A stretch of 64,000 bases of DNA from UBA1219 sp045601425 (GTDB taxonomy: Bacteria; Bacteroidota; Bacteroidia; Bacteroidales; P3). The translations under genes were made by a program, and so were the position numbers. The DNA lies in the NCBI GenBank assembly GCA_045601425.1, contig JAZRZP010000005.1:91110-155109 (forward strand), given 5' to 3'. Below, one piece after another: positions 9,368 through 17,661 of the stretch (within the stretch, counting starts at the first letter, position 1; the number at the start of each line of letters is the position of its first letter). Below the pieces are notes generated by a model, which saw only the letters and a program-made list of their open reading frames with translations, was not told where the DNA came from and did not search any database.

Positions 9368-10017
9368 GCAAGACAGCCTATTTTTTCTGGTATCTGTTTC
9401 TGATTGCATTCACACCTCTCGTACTGAGCGAATGCCGCATCGGTGCCGTGTGGAGCAACTTGGCAAACTTCATCTGGCTTGGTGTCGGGTTCATCGCATT
9501 CTTCATCCTCAACCGCTTTGCAGGCAAAAATGCCGAGTTCTTCCGCACTTTTTCGCACGAGCTCAACCACACGGTAGTCGGGCTGATGTTTTTCCAGAGA
9601 ATAGAGTCGTTTCAAGTAAAATCTTCGGGTGAAGGTGCAGTATGGCACGAACGCGGCGGGAACATTTCGAAAGTATGCGTATCGCTCGCTCCCTACTGCC
9701 TGCCGTTTTTCACTTACGTGCTGCTTGTTTTCAGAGTTATAGTACGTCCCGAATTCCTATGGGTGCCCGACCTGCTTATCGGATTTTCCACAGCGTTCTA
9801 TCTCGTGTGCTTCATAAGCCAGATGTCACCTGTCCAGACCGACATAAACCAGTTCCATTACATTTTTTCATACTGGTACATAATAGTATTCCAAGTGGTC
9901 AACCTCTGCATCACATTTTTCGCACTGCTGCCGGAACAGAACGTGTTTCTCGCATTCAAGCACTTTTTCACAAGCTACTGGCAACAGCTGCAAAATTTCT
10001 TCGGCTGGCTGTTCTGA
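9364..10017 (+). CDS. Integral membrane protein with HExxH motif (M50-like)
   Basis: 217 residues with about five hydrophobic segments (residues 3-20, 30-47, 98-118, 128-146, 164-185). FSHELNHTVVG at residues 63-73 puts HELNH inside or beside a membrane helix, the arrangement of M50 site-2-type metalloproteases and M50B-like membrane proteins. It starts with TTG at 9364, overlapping the previous stop by four bases (TTGA), which implies translational coupling with the PP-loop protein. A later ligand such as the NxxPxxxxD of true M50 proteases is not clear, so activity is uncertain. Confidence 0.66.
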   Translation: MSKTAYFFWYLFLIAFTPLVLSECRIGAVWSNLANFIWLGVGFIAFFILNRFAGKNAEFFRTFSHELNHTVVGLMFFQRIESFQVKSSGEGAVWHERGGNISKVCVSLAPYCLPFFTYVLLVFRVIVRPEFLWVPDLLIGFSTAFYLVCFISQMSPVQTDINQFHYIFSYWYIIVFQVVNLCITFFALLPEQNVFLAFKHFFTSYWQQLQNFFGWLF

Positions 10018-10236
10018 CATTTTTTACGTTGTGGCATTTTGGAAAATCCGGCAAAATTCTCCCCAAACGAGTGTCTTGCGTTCAACCTGATGATGAGAAA
10101 GCCGGAAACGATTCCGCCACGACTTGCTTTCCAATAAGAAATGCAACTTTTGATGAAAGAATATCACGGGGAAAATGTTTTTTCCCGTGCATTGAAAAAA
10201 ATTTTCCGTTTTCATCTGACAAATCAAAAAAAATCG

Positions 10237-10244
10237 TACCTTTG
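10237..10244 (+). promoter_or_regulatory. -7 element (TACCTTTG) before the RHS fragment
   Basis: TACCTTTG lies 23 bases upstream of ATG 10267, with a loose -33 (TCTG) 18 bases further up. It suggests the fragment may be transcribed. The 10018-10266 gap otherwise shows only a short GGGAAAA...TTTTCCC hairpin near 10168-10187. Confidence 0.45.
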
Positions 10245-10266
10245 CACCGAAAAAACGCCCAATGAG

Positions 10267-10542
10267 ATGAACACCCGCCCCGCATACACAGACAAAGAAA
10301 AGGACGCTGAAACCGGTTACTTCTTCCACTCTGACCACTTGGGCAGTGCGAGTTGGATAACCGATGGCAGTGGCTTGCCTGTGCAGCATTTGCTGTATTT
10401 GCCTTTTGGAGAACACTTTGTGAATGAGCAGAGTGCATCGTATGATGAGCGGTTTACGTTTACAGGAAAAGAGAGAGATGCCGAGACTGGCACTGCTTGG
10501 AATACTGCAATGAGGAGATTCGGGAAGCTCAATACAAACTGA
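10267..10542 (+). pseudogene. RHS-repeat core fragment (relic)
   Basis: The 91-residue frame from ATG 10267 reads like pieces of an RHS/YD-repeat core joined together. It has KEKDAETGYFFHSDHLGSASW, then DGSGLPVQHLLYLPFGE and a second FTGKERDAETGTAW. The last motif normally introduces the end of the RHS core, where a toxin tip begins. Here a partial copy also appears at the start and the usual GARYYD sequel is missing. Full RHS proteins exceed 1000 residues, so this is a degenerate remnant, perhaps made by deletion between repeats. An expressed small protein cannot be excluded because a promoter-like element precedes it. Confidence 0.7.
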
Positions 10543-10683
10543 ACCGAAGGCCGAGAAAAAAGTCGGTTATAGGCTGCCTTATCAAGAATTTTTACTACAT
10601 TTGCAGAAGTAGTTGCATTTTGGCTTGTAATCTGTACAAAGCAAAAAAACGATTTTTTATTTCGTAAAACGATATTTTTTTCG

Positions 10684-10691
10684 TATCTTTG
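10684..10691 (+). promoter_or_regulatory. -7 element (TATCTTTG) for the glycosyltransferase/peptidase/riboflavin run
   Basis: TATCTTTG is 53 bases before ATG 10745, with a TTCG-type -33 19 bases upstream. A second, weaker TACATTTG lies at 10596-10603. The 10543-10744 gap holds no gene. Confidence 0.6.
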
Positions 10692-10744
10692 CAGGTCAAA
10701 ATCAAGGCGATAAAAAATTCATTGTTACATAAAAAAGCAAGCAA

Positions 10745-11470
10745 ATGTCTGATAGTATTGTAATTATACCCACCTACAACGAAAAGGAGAACATCGAAAA
10801 CATAATAAGAAAAGTGTTTTCTCTGCAGAAGGAGTTCGACATTCTGATAATAGAAGACAATTCTCCCGACGGTACGGCCGATATAGTAAAGAAACTGATG
10901 CAGGAATTTCCCGAACGGCTTTTCATAAAAGAGCGTAAAGGCAAACTCGGATTAGGCACGGCCTATTTGGACGGATTCCGTTGGGCACTGGAACGCACCT
11001 ACGGGTATGTTTTCGAGATGGATGCCGATTTTTCGCACAATCCCGACGACTTGGAACGTCTGTACGAAGCCTGTGCCTCAGGCAAAGGCGACGTGGCCGT
11101 AGGCTCCCGCTACGTCGACGGGAAAATAAGTGTGGTAAACTGGCCCATAATGAGGCTCCTGATGTCGTACTACGCTTCAGCGTACGTGCGTCTGGTAACC
11201 CGCATGAAAGTCTTCGATGCCACGGCCGGATTCGTTTGCTACACCCGCCGCGTACTCGAAAAGATGAAGTTCGAAAAAGTGAAATTCGTCGGTTACGCAT
11301 TCCAGATAGAAATGAAATACACAGCCACGCGTCTGGGCTTCAAAATAGCCGAAGTACCTATCATATTCACAGACAGAGTGCTGGGCGTATCGAAAATGAG
11401 CATGAAAATCTTCAAGGAAGCTTTCTTCGGAGTATTCTCTCTCCGCTTCCGCAACTGGAAAAAATATTGA
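10745..11470 (+). CDS. Polyprenol monophosphomannose synthase-like glycosyltransferase (GT2)
   Basis: 241 residues, the size of the single-domain Dpm1-type enzymes that transfer mannose from GDP-mannose to a polyprenyl phosphate on the inner membrane face. Seen: VIIPTYNEKENIENII at the N-terminus, EDNSPDGTAD, the metal-binding DADFSHNP at about residue 98, GSRYVDG and the C-terminal SKMSMKIF region, all typical of this family. There is no transmembrane extension. The donor and acceptor are inferred. Followed after 24 bases by a peptidase gene. Confidence 0.87.
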   Translation: MSDSIVIIPTYNEKENIENIIRKVFSLQKEFDILIIEDNSPDGTADIVKKLMQEFPERLFIKERKGKLGLGTAYLDGFRWALERTYGYVFEMDADFSHNPDDLERLYEACASGKGDVAVGSRYVDGKISVVNWPIMRLLMSYYASAYVRLVTRMKVFDATAGFVCYTRRVLEKMKFEKVKFVGYAFQIEMKYTATRLGFKIAEVPIIFTDRVLGVSKMSMKIFKEAFFGVFSLRFRNWKKY

Positions 11471-11494
11471 TAAACAAGAAAATAAAAAACAGTC

Positions 11495-13633
11495 ATGGCT
11501 AAAGGTAATTTTTTTCTTTTACTCGGCATCATGCTTGTCTTTTCCGTACAGGCACAGGACAAATTATTGAATTCCAATCAGTTGATGGATGGCACACTAT
11601 ATCCGTCACGTATCCGCAGCGTACAGTTTGTGGGAAAAACCAACAACATAGCCTGCGTTCGCAACAATGCACTGTATGTCGGCAATTCGTCTTCACAAAA
11701 AGAAACCGTAAAACTCGACGACCTGAACAAGGCATTCATCTCATTGAATGAAAGCGAATTGAAAAATTTCCCGAACATCCGTTTCACCAGCGAGAAGGAA
11801 TTCACTTTCGTGAGAAAGAATGTGATTTACCTGTACAACACCAAAACCAAGACACTTTCCAAACTGGCCACCTACGACGGGAATGCACAGAACATCGACA
11901 TAGAACGCAAGCACTATCAGATTGCGTACACAATAGGCAACAGTCTGTATGTGAACAGTTTGGACAAGGTATCCTGCATCGGCGAAGGCGGCGAAGGCAT
12001 AGTTTACGGGCAGTCGGTACACCGCTCGGAATTCGGCATCGAAAAAGGCACGTTCTGGTCGCCCGAAGGCAACATGCTTGCATTCTACCGCATGGATGAA
12101 AGCATGGTCACCGAATACCCCAAGGTAAACACCGCAACCCGCATAGCCACGGCAGAACCATTCAGATACCCGATGGCCGGCATGAAAAGCCACGAAGTAA
12201 CGATAGGAATCTACAACACCCTGAAAGGCAACACCATATACCTCAATACCCGCAAAGACACATCTGTTGCCGAACGCGAGAATTACCTGACCAACCTCAC
12301 ATGGAGCCCCGATGAAAAGCACATATACATCGCAAAGATAAACCGCGAACAGAACCACGCATGGATGGAAAAATACAATGCGGAAACGGGAGAACTGGAA
12401 AAGGTACTCTTCGAGGAAACCAACGAACGCTACACCGAACCTGTTGACGGATTTTATTTCCTTCCCGGCAAGACACAACAGTTTCTCTGGCTCAGCTACC
12501 GCGACGGCTACAAGCACATCTACCTCTACAACAACGACGGCTCTCTTGTAAAACAGGTAACCTCCGGCAATTACGAAGTCCAGAGCATCATAGGTACCGA
12601 CCAGAAAGGCGAAAACATATATTTCTACTCGAACATAGAAAATCCGATGGAACGTGCAGCCTATTCGGTAAACGTGAAATCGGGCAACGTAACACGCATT
12701 ACCAAAGCACTCGGCACACACAGTGTCGCCGTAAACGCAAAGGGCAACCTTTTCATCGACAACTACAGCAGTACCCAAACCCCGTTGCGCACCGTACTTC
12801 TGTCCGACAAGGGCAAAGAACTTGGCGAACTCCATTCGGCAGAAAATCCTTTGGCAGAATACCGTATGCCGGAAATAGAACTCGGTACGATAAAGGCAGC
12901 CGACGGCAAAACAGACCTCTGCTACCGCCTGATAAAACCTCTGAACTACAACGACGGCAAAAAACACCCGACCCTCGTGTACGTTTACGGAGGTCCTCAT
13001 TCACAACTCGTTACCGAAAGCTGGCTAGGCGGAGCAAACCTCTACTTCATGTTCCTTGCACAGCAGGGATATGTCGTTTTTACGGTTGACAACCGTGGAA
13101 CAGACAACCGTGGTTTCGAGTTCGAAAGCGTAACGCACCGCCATCTCGGCGAAGTTGAGATGGCCGACCAGATGGAAGGCGTGAAATTCCTGAAATCGCT
13201 GCCCTACGTAGATGAAAACCGCATGGGCGTAGAGGGATGGAGCTTCGGCGGATTCATGACCATCACCATGAAACTCGCACATCCTGAAATATTCAAGGTA
13301 GGCTGTGCCGGCGGTCCGGTAATCGACTGGAGCCTGTACGAAGTAATGTACGGAGAACGCTACATGGATATGCCTCAGGAAAACCCTGAAGGTTATGCGA
13401 ACAACAGCCTCATTGCCAAAGCCAAAAACCTCGAAGGCAAACTGCTCGTAATCCACGGAGCCGAAGACCCGACCGTAGTATGGCAGAACTCGATGGAATT
13501 CATTGAAGCCTGCATAAAAGCAGGAAAACAGGTTGACTACTTCGTTTACCCGCATCACGAACACAACGTGAGGGGCATAGACCGCCTGCATCTGTATCAG
13601 AAAATGTTCGAATATTACCAGCAAAACTTATAA
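11495..13633 (+). CDS. S9B peptidase, dipeptidyl peptidase IV-like
   Basis: Removes X-Pro or X-Ala dipeptides from peptide N-termini. This is likely periplasmic or exported, given the N-terminal signal (FFLLLGIMLVFSVQAQDK). The 712-residue length and layout fit DPP IV: an N-terminal eight-bladed propeller up to about residue 470, then the alpha/beta hydrolase. Catalytic Ser583 is in GWSFGG, Asp658 in GAEDPTV and His690 in HHEHN. The Glu pair of the substrate-binding helix may be YRMDES near residue 200. Bacteroidetes use such enzymes in peptide scavenging. It sits between a glycosyltransferase and riboflavin synthase with short spacing (24 and 21 bases). Confidence 0.92.
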   Translation: MAKGNFFLLLGIMLVFSVQAQDKLLNSNQLMDGTLYPSRIRSVQFVGKTNNIACVRNNALYVGNSSSQKETVKLDDLNKAFISLNESELKNFPNIRFTSEKEFTFVRKNVIYLYNTKTKTLSKLATYDGNAQNIDIERKHYQIAYTIGNSLYVNSLDKVSCIGEGGEGIVYGQSVHRSEFGIEKGTFWSPEGNMLAFYRMDESMVTEYPKVNTATRIATAEPFRYPMAGMKSHEVTIGIYNTLKGNTIYLNTRKDTSVAERENYLTNLTWSPDEKHIYIAKINREQNHAWMEKYNAETGELEKVLFEETNERYTEPVDGFYFLPGKTQQFLWLSYRDGYKHIYLYNNDGSLVKQVTSGNYEVQSIIGTDQKGENIYFYSNIENPMERAAYSVNVKSGNVTRITKALGTHSVAVNAKGNLFIDNYSSTQTPLRTVLLSDKGKELGELHSAENPLAEYRMPEIELGTIKAADGKTDLCYRLIKPLNYNDGKKHPTLVYVYGGPHSQLVTESWLGGANLYFMFLAQQGYVVFTVDNRGTDNRGFEFESVTHRHLGEVEMADQMEGVKFLKSLPYVDENRMGVEGWSFGGFMTITMKLAHPEIFKVGCAGGPVIDWSLYEVMYGERYMDMPQENPEGYANNSLIAKAKNLEGKLLVIHGAEDPTVVWQNSMEFIEACIKAGKQVDYFVYPHHEHNVRGIDRLHLYQKMFEYYQQNL

Positions 13634-13654
13634 ACCACTCAAAATAAGCGAATA

Positions 13655-14263
13655 ATGTTTACAGGTATAGTTGAAAAAACGGCAAAAGTCGTAAAAATAG
13701 AACAAGAGAAGACCAATTTCCATTTCACACTGGAAGTGGATTTTGCCGATGAGTTGTCCATCGACCAAAGCATGGCACATGACGGCTGCTGCCTCACTGT
13801 GGTTTCGGTCGACAAAGCCAAAAAACAGTATATCGTCACGGCAATGGACGAAACCATGCTGAAAACCAACCTCAATACATGGAAAGTAGGCACGGAAGTG
13901 AACGTGGAACGTTCAATGCGCATGGACGGCCGCTTCGACGGACACATCGTACAGGGACACGTGGACCAGACGGCAACATGCACCAAAGTCGTTGACGACA
14001 ACGGCAGTTGGCGTTTCTATTTCGAATACGATTCTTCCAAAAACAACATCACGGTACCCAAGGGTTCCATATCGATAAACGGCACAAGCCTTACCGTAGT
14101 GGATTCCGAAAAGGGAATGTTCTCGGTAGCCATTATTCCGTACACTTATCAGGTAACCAATTTCCACAACTTCCGCCCCGGAACCGTGGTGAACATAGAA
14201 TTCGACGTGTTCGGGAAATACGTACAGCGGCTGCTTGAGCAATACATGCAGGCAAACAAATAG
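13655..14263 (+). CDS. ribE: Riboflavin synthase, alpha subunit
   Basis: Dismutates two 6,7-dimethyl-8-ribityllumazines to riboflavin and the pyrimidinedione in the cytoplasm. 202 residues with two tandem lumazine-binding repeats. Each begins with the typical MFTGIVEK motif (residue 1) or its second-half counterpart DGHIVQGHVDQTA. NGTSLTVV in the second half matches the active-site loop. No FMN riboswitch is seen upstream, since the gene follows the peptidase by 21 bases. Other riboflavin genes are not in the window. Confidence 0.95.
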   Translation: MFTGIVEKTAKVVKIEQEKTNFHFTLEVDFADELSIDQSMAHDGCCLTVVSVDKAKKQYIVTAMDETMLKTNLNTWKVGTEVNVERSMRMDGRFDGHIVQGHVDQTATCTKVVDDNGSWRFYFEYDSSKNNITVPKGSISINGTSLTVVDSEKGMFSVAIIPYTYQVTNFHNFRPGTVVNIEFDVFGKYVQRLLEQYMQANK

Positions 14264-14268
14264 ACTAT

Positions 14269-15180
14269 ATGTTGCAAAAGTGCAGGTTGTGTCCAAGAGA
14301 ATGCGGTGCCGACCGCAGCAACGGCAAAACGGGGTTCTGCGGATGCCCCGAACAGCCGTCGGTGGCGGCAATATGCATACACAAAGGTGAAGAACCTGTA
14401 CTTTGCGGAACCAGAGGCATCTGCAACGTGTTTTTCTCGCACTGCAACCTGCAGTGCGTCTATTGCCAGAACACGGATATAAGCAACAACAAATCGACAC
14501 TCTCGCGATACAACGACATTGACAGCATTGTGGAACGTATTGCCGAAATACTGCCGCAAACCGAAAACATTCTTGGATTCGTAAGCCCTTCGCATCAGGC
14601 ACACCTGATACCGGAAATACTCGAAAAGCTGAAAACACTCGGCTTTTCTCCGACAGTGGTTTTCAATACCAACGCCTACGATTCGACCGATACGCTGAAA
14701 CGGCTCGAACCTTACATAGACATATACCTGCCCGATTTCAAATACTCCGACGACAATTTGGCGAAACGGTATTCCCAAGCAGGAGACTACTTCGAAGTGG
14801 CATCGAAAGCCATTGCCGAAATGTACCGCCAAAAAGGGTCCACCCTGATGACGGACGAGAACGAAACTGCCACTTCTGGACTGATAATAAGACACTTGGT
14901 GCTGCCCGGCTGTGTGGGAAACTCCATGAACGCACTTTCGTGGATAGCCGAAAACATATCGGTGAACATACACCTCTCACTCATGGCACAGTACTACCCA
15001 CCGGAAAATGCCGGAAACCTGCCCGATGAACTGAACCGTTTCCTTTCGGAAGAAGAATATGCCGCCGTTTGCGAACACAGCCGCAATTTGGGTTTTCACC
15101 GAGGCTGGGAACAGGAACTGAGCAAAAACATAGTGTACCGGCCACATTTCGAAAAAGAAAACTCTTTTGAACAAAACTGA
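14269..15180 (+). CDS. Radical SAM protein, PflA-like
   Basis: 303 residues. A Cys-rich N-terminus (CRLCPRECGADR, GFCGC) precedes the radical SAM CX3CX2C cluster in HCNLQCVYCQN at about residues 57-67. The arrangement matches the PflA-like proteins annotated as pyruvate formate-lyase activating enzyme homologues, or the AmmeMemoRadiSam protein A family. The substrate is unknown, and no glycyl radical enzyme is next to it. It starts 6 bases after ribE and is probably in the same transcript. ATG 14269 is the only start that keeps the N-terminal Cys block. Confidence 0.87.
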   Translation: MLQKCRLCPRECGADRSNGKTGFCGCPEQPSVAAICIHKGEEPVLCGTRGICNVFFSHCNLQCVYCQNTDISNNKSTLSRYNDIDSIVERIAEILPQTENILGFVSPSHQAHLIPEILEKLKTLGFSPTVVFNTNAYDSTDTLKRLEPYIDIYLPDFKYSDDNLAKRYSQAGDYFEVASKAIAEMYRQKGSTLMTDENETATSGLIIRHLVLPGCVGNSMNALSWIAENISVNIHLSLMAQYYPPENAGNLPDELNRFLSEEEYAAVCEHSRNLGFHRGWEQELSKNIVYRPHFEKENSFEQN

Positions 15181-15187
15181 TTCAGCC

Positions 15188-15730
15188 ATGAAGAAAAAGA
15201 ATCCGAACCTTATAGACATAACCCTGATGCCGGAACTTGACCACTTCGCAATTTTCGCATTCCAGACGGTCAACCAGAAATGCTACCAGTTCGCTTCATA
15301 CATGAACAGTGTTTTCGGTTTGGACTTATCGAACATCGGCTGCATGGAACTTACTGATTTATACACCAATCCGGTACCATTGCCACTGTTTTTTTACAGT
15401 GATTCCGAAAAGAGAGAGACATACCAGCTGGTCGACATTTCAGGGAACGACCTTATAAAAGAACTCAAAGGCTACGACAAACTTCTTATAATGACCGGTG
15501 AGATAAGCAAACGCAAAGCTTTGGAAATAGAGCAGCGTTTTGCCGAGGTAGAAGGCGTGCTTTTTTTCCACCATTTCAAATTCGATGACACGACAAAAGA
15601 TGCAAAAAAACAGGAAAAGCTGAAACTGTGTTTCGGCTCACTCATACTATTGCTGGAAGAACACAGAATACAGCACAAAAAACAAAAAGAAGAAATCTTA
15701 AAATCACGTCAAACTTTAACATGCGATTAG
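15188..15730 (+). CDS. IPExxxVDY-family protein
   Basis: About 180 residues of a Bacteroidetes-restricted family of unknown function. The family is usually found with core genes. Seen: the N-terminal LIDITLMPELDHFAIFAF start, the LVDISGNDLIKEL centre, and a region YDKLLIMTGE that corresponds to the family's central strand. The C-terminal 40 residues are a Lys-rich helix. The frame opens at TTG 15167, overlapping the previous gene. ATG 15188 is preferred because it is a standard start just after the upstream stop. Assignment is from overall pattern rather than a literal motif. Confidence 0.66.
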   Translation: MKKKNPNLIDITLMPELDHFAIFAFQTVNQKCYQFASYMNSVFGLDLSNIGCMELTDLYTNPVPLPLFFYSDSEKRETYQLVDISGNDLIKELKGYDKLLIMTGEISKRKALEIEQRFAEVEGVLFFHHFKFDDTTKDAKKQEKLKLCFGSLILLLEEHRIQHKKQKEEILKSRQTLTCD

Positions 15731-15734
15731 AAAT

Positions 15735-16652
15735 ATGACCAAATGGATATTACTGTTTTTTAAAGGCATGGCCATGGGAGCCTCGGACGTAGTTCCGGGT
15801 GTTTCGGGCGGCACGATAGCCTTCATTACAGGCATCTACGAACGGCTCATACATGCCATAAAAAGCATAAACATGGCCAACCTGAAGCTCTTTTGCACAG
15901 GAAAATTCAAGGAGTTCTGGAAAAACACGGACGGCAGTTTCCTACTGTGCGTTTTGGCTGGCATAGCCGTAAGTTTCCTGTCTCTTGCAAAACTCATAAC
16001 TTACCTGATAACCGTGTATCCAACCATGGTATGGGCATTTTTCTTCGGTCTCATTCTGGCCTCCACCGTTTTTGTGGGACGCAAAGTAAAATGGAACTGG
16101 AAAAGCATAATCGCATTCCTTGTCTTTGCAGCAGTTTCGTTCTTCATCACTTCACCGGAAAACGCGCCGCTCGCTCAGAACGACAGCTACTGGTACATTT
16201 TCGTGTGCGGAGCAATAGCCATCTGTGCCATGATTCTGCCGGGAATTTCCGGAAGCTTCATACTCGTGCTTCTCGGAGAATACATGTTCATGCTTGAGTC
16301 GCTCACGAACCTCGATTTAGCCGTGATTCTGATTTTCGCCGCCGGAGCCATCATCGGAATACTTTCGTTTTCACGGGTACTGGACTGGCTTTTCAAGAAT
16401 TTTGAAACAATAACCCTTGCCTCGCTGACGGGATTCATGGCCGGTTCACTAAACAAGATATGGCCTTGGAAAGAAACCTTGAAAACATTTGTCAACCGCA
16501 AAGGAGAAACATTGCCTCTTATCCAGAAAAACATACTTCCAAGCCAGTTCGACTGCCAGCTGCTTTACACGATACTGCTGATAATCGCAGGTCTGGCCTT
16601 GATTTTCATTATCGAGTACATTGCAAAGAAAATACAGACAAACAACAAATAA
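15735..16652 (+). CDS. DUF368 membrane protein, PopT-like undecaprenyl-phosphate translocase
   Basis: 305 residues with about eight membrane helices. The N-terminus KGMAMGASDVVPGVSGGTIA and the internal repeat CAMILPGISGSFILVLLGEY are the two PGxSGG/PGxSGS half-motifs of DUF368, arranged as an inverted repeat. Members of this family (PopT) have been shown to help return undecaprenyl phosphate to the inner face of the membrane, so carriers for peptidoglycan and surface glycans can be reused. The position at the head of a glycan region fits that role. It starts 4 bases after the IPExxxVDY gene. Confidence 0.88.
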   Translation: MTKWILLFFKGMAMGASDVVPGVSGGTIAFITGIYERLIHAIKSINMANLKLFCTGKFKEFWKNTDGSFLLCVLAGIAVSFLSLAKLITYLITVYPTMVWAFFFGLILASTVFVGRKVKWNWKSIIAFLVFAAVSFFITSPENAPLAQNDSYWYIFVCGAIAICAMILPGISGSFILVLLGEYMFMLESLTNLDLAVILIFAAGAIIGILSFSRVLDWLFKNFETITLASLTGFMAGSLNKIWPWKETLKTFVNRKGETLPLIQKNILPSQFDCQLLYTILLIIAGLALIFIIEYIAKKIQTNNK

Positions 16653-16671
16653 ACCGCAAGAAAACATTCTC

Positions 16672-17613
16672 ATGAAAAAAGACAGCAAGATATACGTAGC
16701 AGGACACCGTGGAATGGTGGGCTCTGCCATAGTTAGGGAACTTCAACGGCAAGGCTACACAAACATAATCACACGTACCCATGCGGAATTGGATCTCTGC
16801 CGACAAAACGATGTTGAAATGTTCTTTGCAGCAGAAAAACCCGAATATGTTTTTCTTGCAGCAGCCAAAGTTGGCGGCATCGTGGCAAACCAGTCGGCAC
16901 TTGCCGATTTCATGTACGACAACATGATACTGGAAATGAATGTAATACATTCTGCATGGCGGAACGGTTGTAAAAAGCTGGAATTTCTCGGCTCCAGCTG
17001 CATATATCCGCGCATGGCACCTCAACCGATGCCGGAAAGCTGCCTGCTCACCTCCGAACTCGAAAAAACCAACGAAGCCTACGCTCTCGCAAAAATCAGC
17101 GGGCTGAAGTACTGCGAATTTCTCAACCGCCAGTACGGAACCGACTACATAAGCGTGATGCCGACAAACCTTTATGGCCCCAACGACAACTATCACCCCG
17201 AACACAGCCATGTACTGCCTGCACTCATACGACGCTTCCACGAAGCAAAAATATCCGGAGCCACGGAAGTTACCTGCTGGGGCGACGGCAGCCCGCTCCG
17301 CGAATTCCTTTACGTTGACGACCTCGCAAACCTCTGTGTCTTTCTCATGAACAACTATTCGGGCAACGAAACCGTGAATGCCGGTACCGGCAAGGAACTT
17401 TCGATAAAACAACTTACCGAATTGGTTGCAAAGACCATAGGCTACAAAGGCTCCATAAAGTGGGACACGAGCCGTCCCAACGGCACTCCGCGGAAACTGC
17501 TCGACGTAAGTAAGGCAGCATCTCTCGGATGGACATACAAAACAGAACTCGAAGACGGCATACGCCTTGCATATTCCGATTTTCTGAACAATCCCATGCG
17601 TGCAGAACGCTGA
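16672..17613 (+). CDS. fcl: GDP-L-fucose synthase
   Basis: Epimerises and reduces GDP-4-keto-6-deoxymannose to GDP-L-fucose with NADPH. 313 residues with an SDR Rossmann start (IYVAGHRGMVGSAIV), the family-specific FLGSSCIYPRMAPQPMPE and YALAKISGLKYC carrying the catalytic Tyr-x3-Lys. The later segment NLYGPNDNYHPEHSHVLPAL is diagnostic. ATG 16672 is preferred over an upstream start inside the DUF368 gene. Its substrate is made by gmd at the other end of the glycan region (26122-27210, opposite strand), so the pair is split but nearby. Confidence 0.95.
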   Translation: MKKDSKIYVAGHRGMVGSAIVRELQRQGYTNIITRTHAELDLCRQNDVEMFFAAEKPEYVFLAAAKVGGIVANQSALADFMYDNMILEMNVIHSAWRNGCKKLEFLGSSCIYPRMAPQPMPESCLLTSELEKTNEAYALAKISGLKYCEFLNRQYGTDYISVMPTNLYGPNDNYHPEHSHVLPALIRRFHEAKISGATEVTCWGDGSPLREFLYVDDLANLCVFLMNNYSGNETVNAGTGKELSIKQLTELVAKTIGYKGSIKWDTSRPNGTPRKLLDVSKAASLGWTYKTELEDGIRLAYSDFLNNPMRAER

Positions 17614-17661
17614 AACAGCAATTTGACATTGAAAAACACACGATAACAAAAGCAAACAGAC

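Noticed and set aside
10024..10416. Minus-strand frame over the RHS fragment
   Set aside because: Cys/Phe-rich antisense of a recognisable RHS piece. No conserved motif.
11741..13000. Long antisense frame (419 codons) over the DPP IV-like gene
   Set aside because: No family motif, Cys/Phe/Val-rich shadow composition, and the sense strand codes a complete S9 peptidase.
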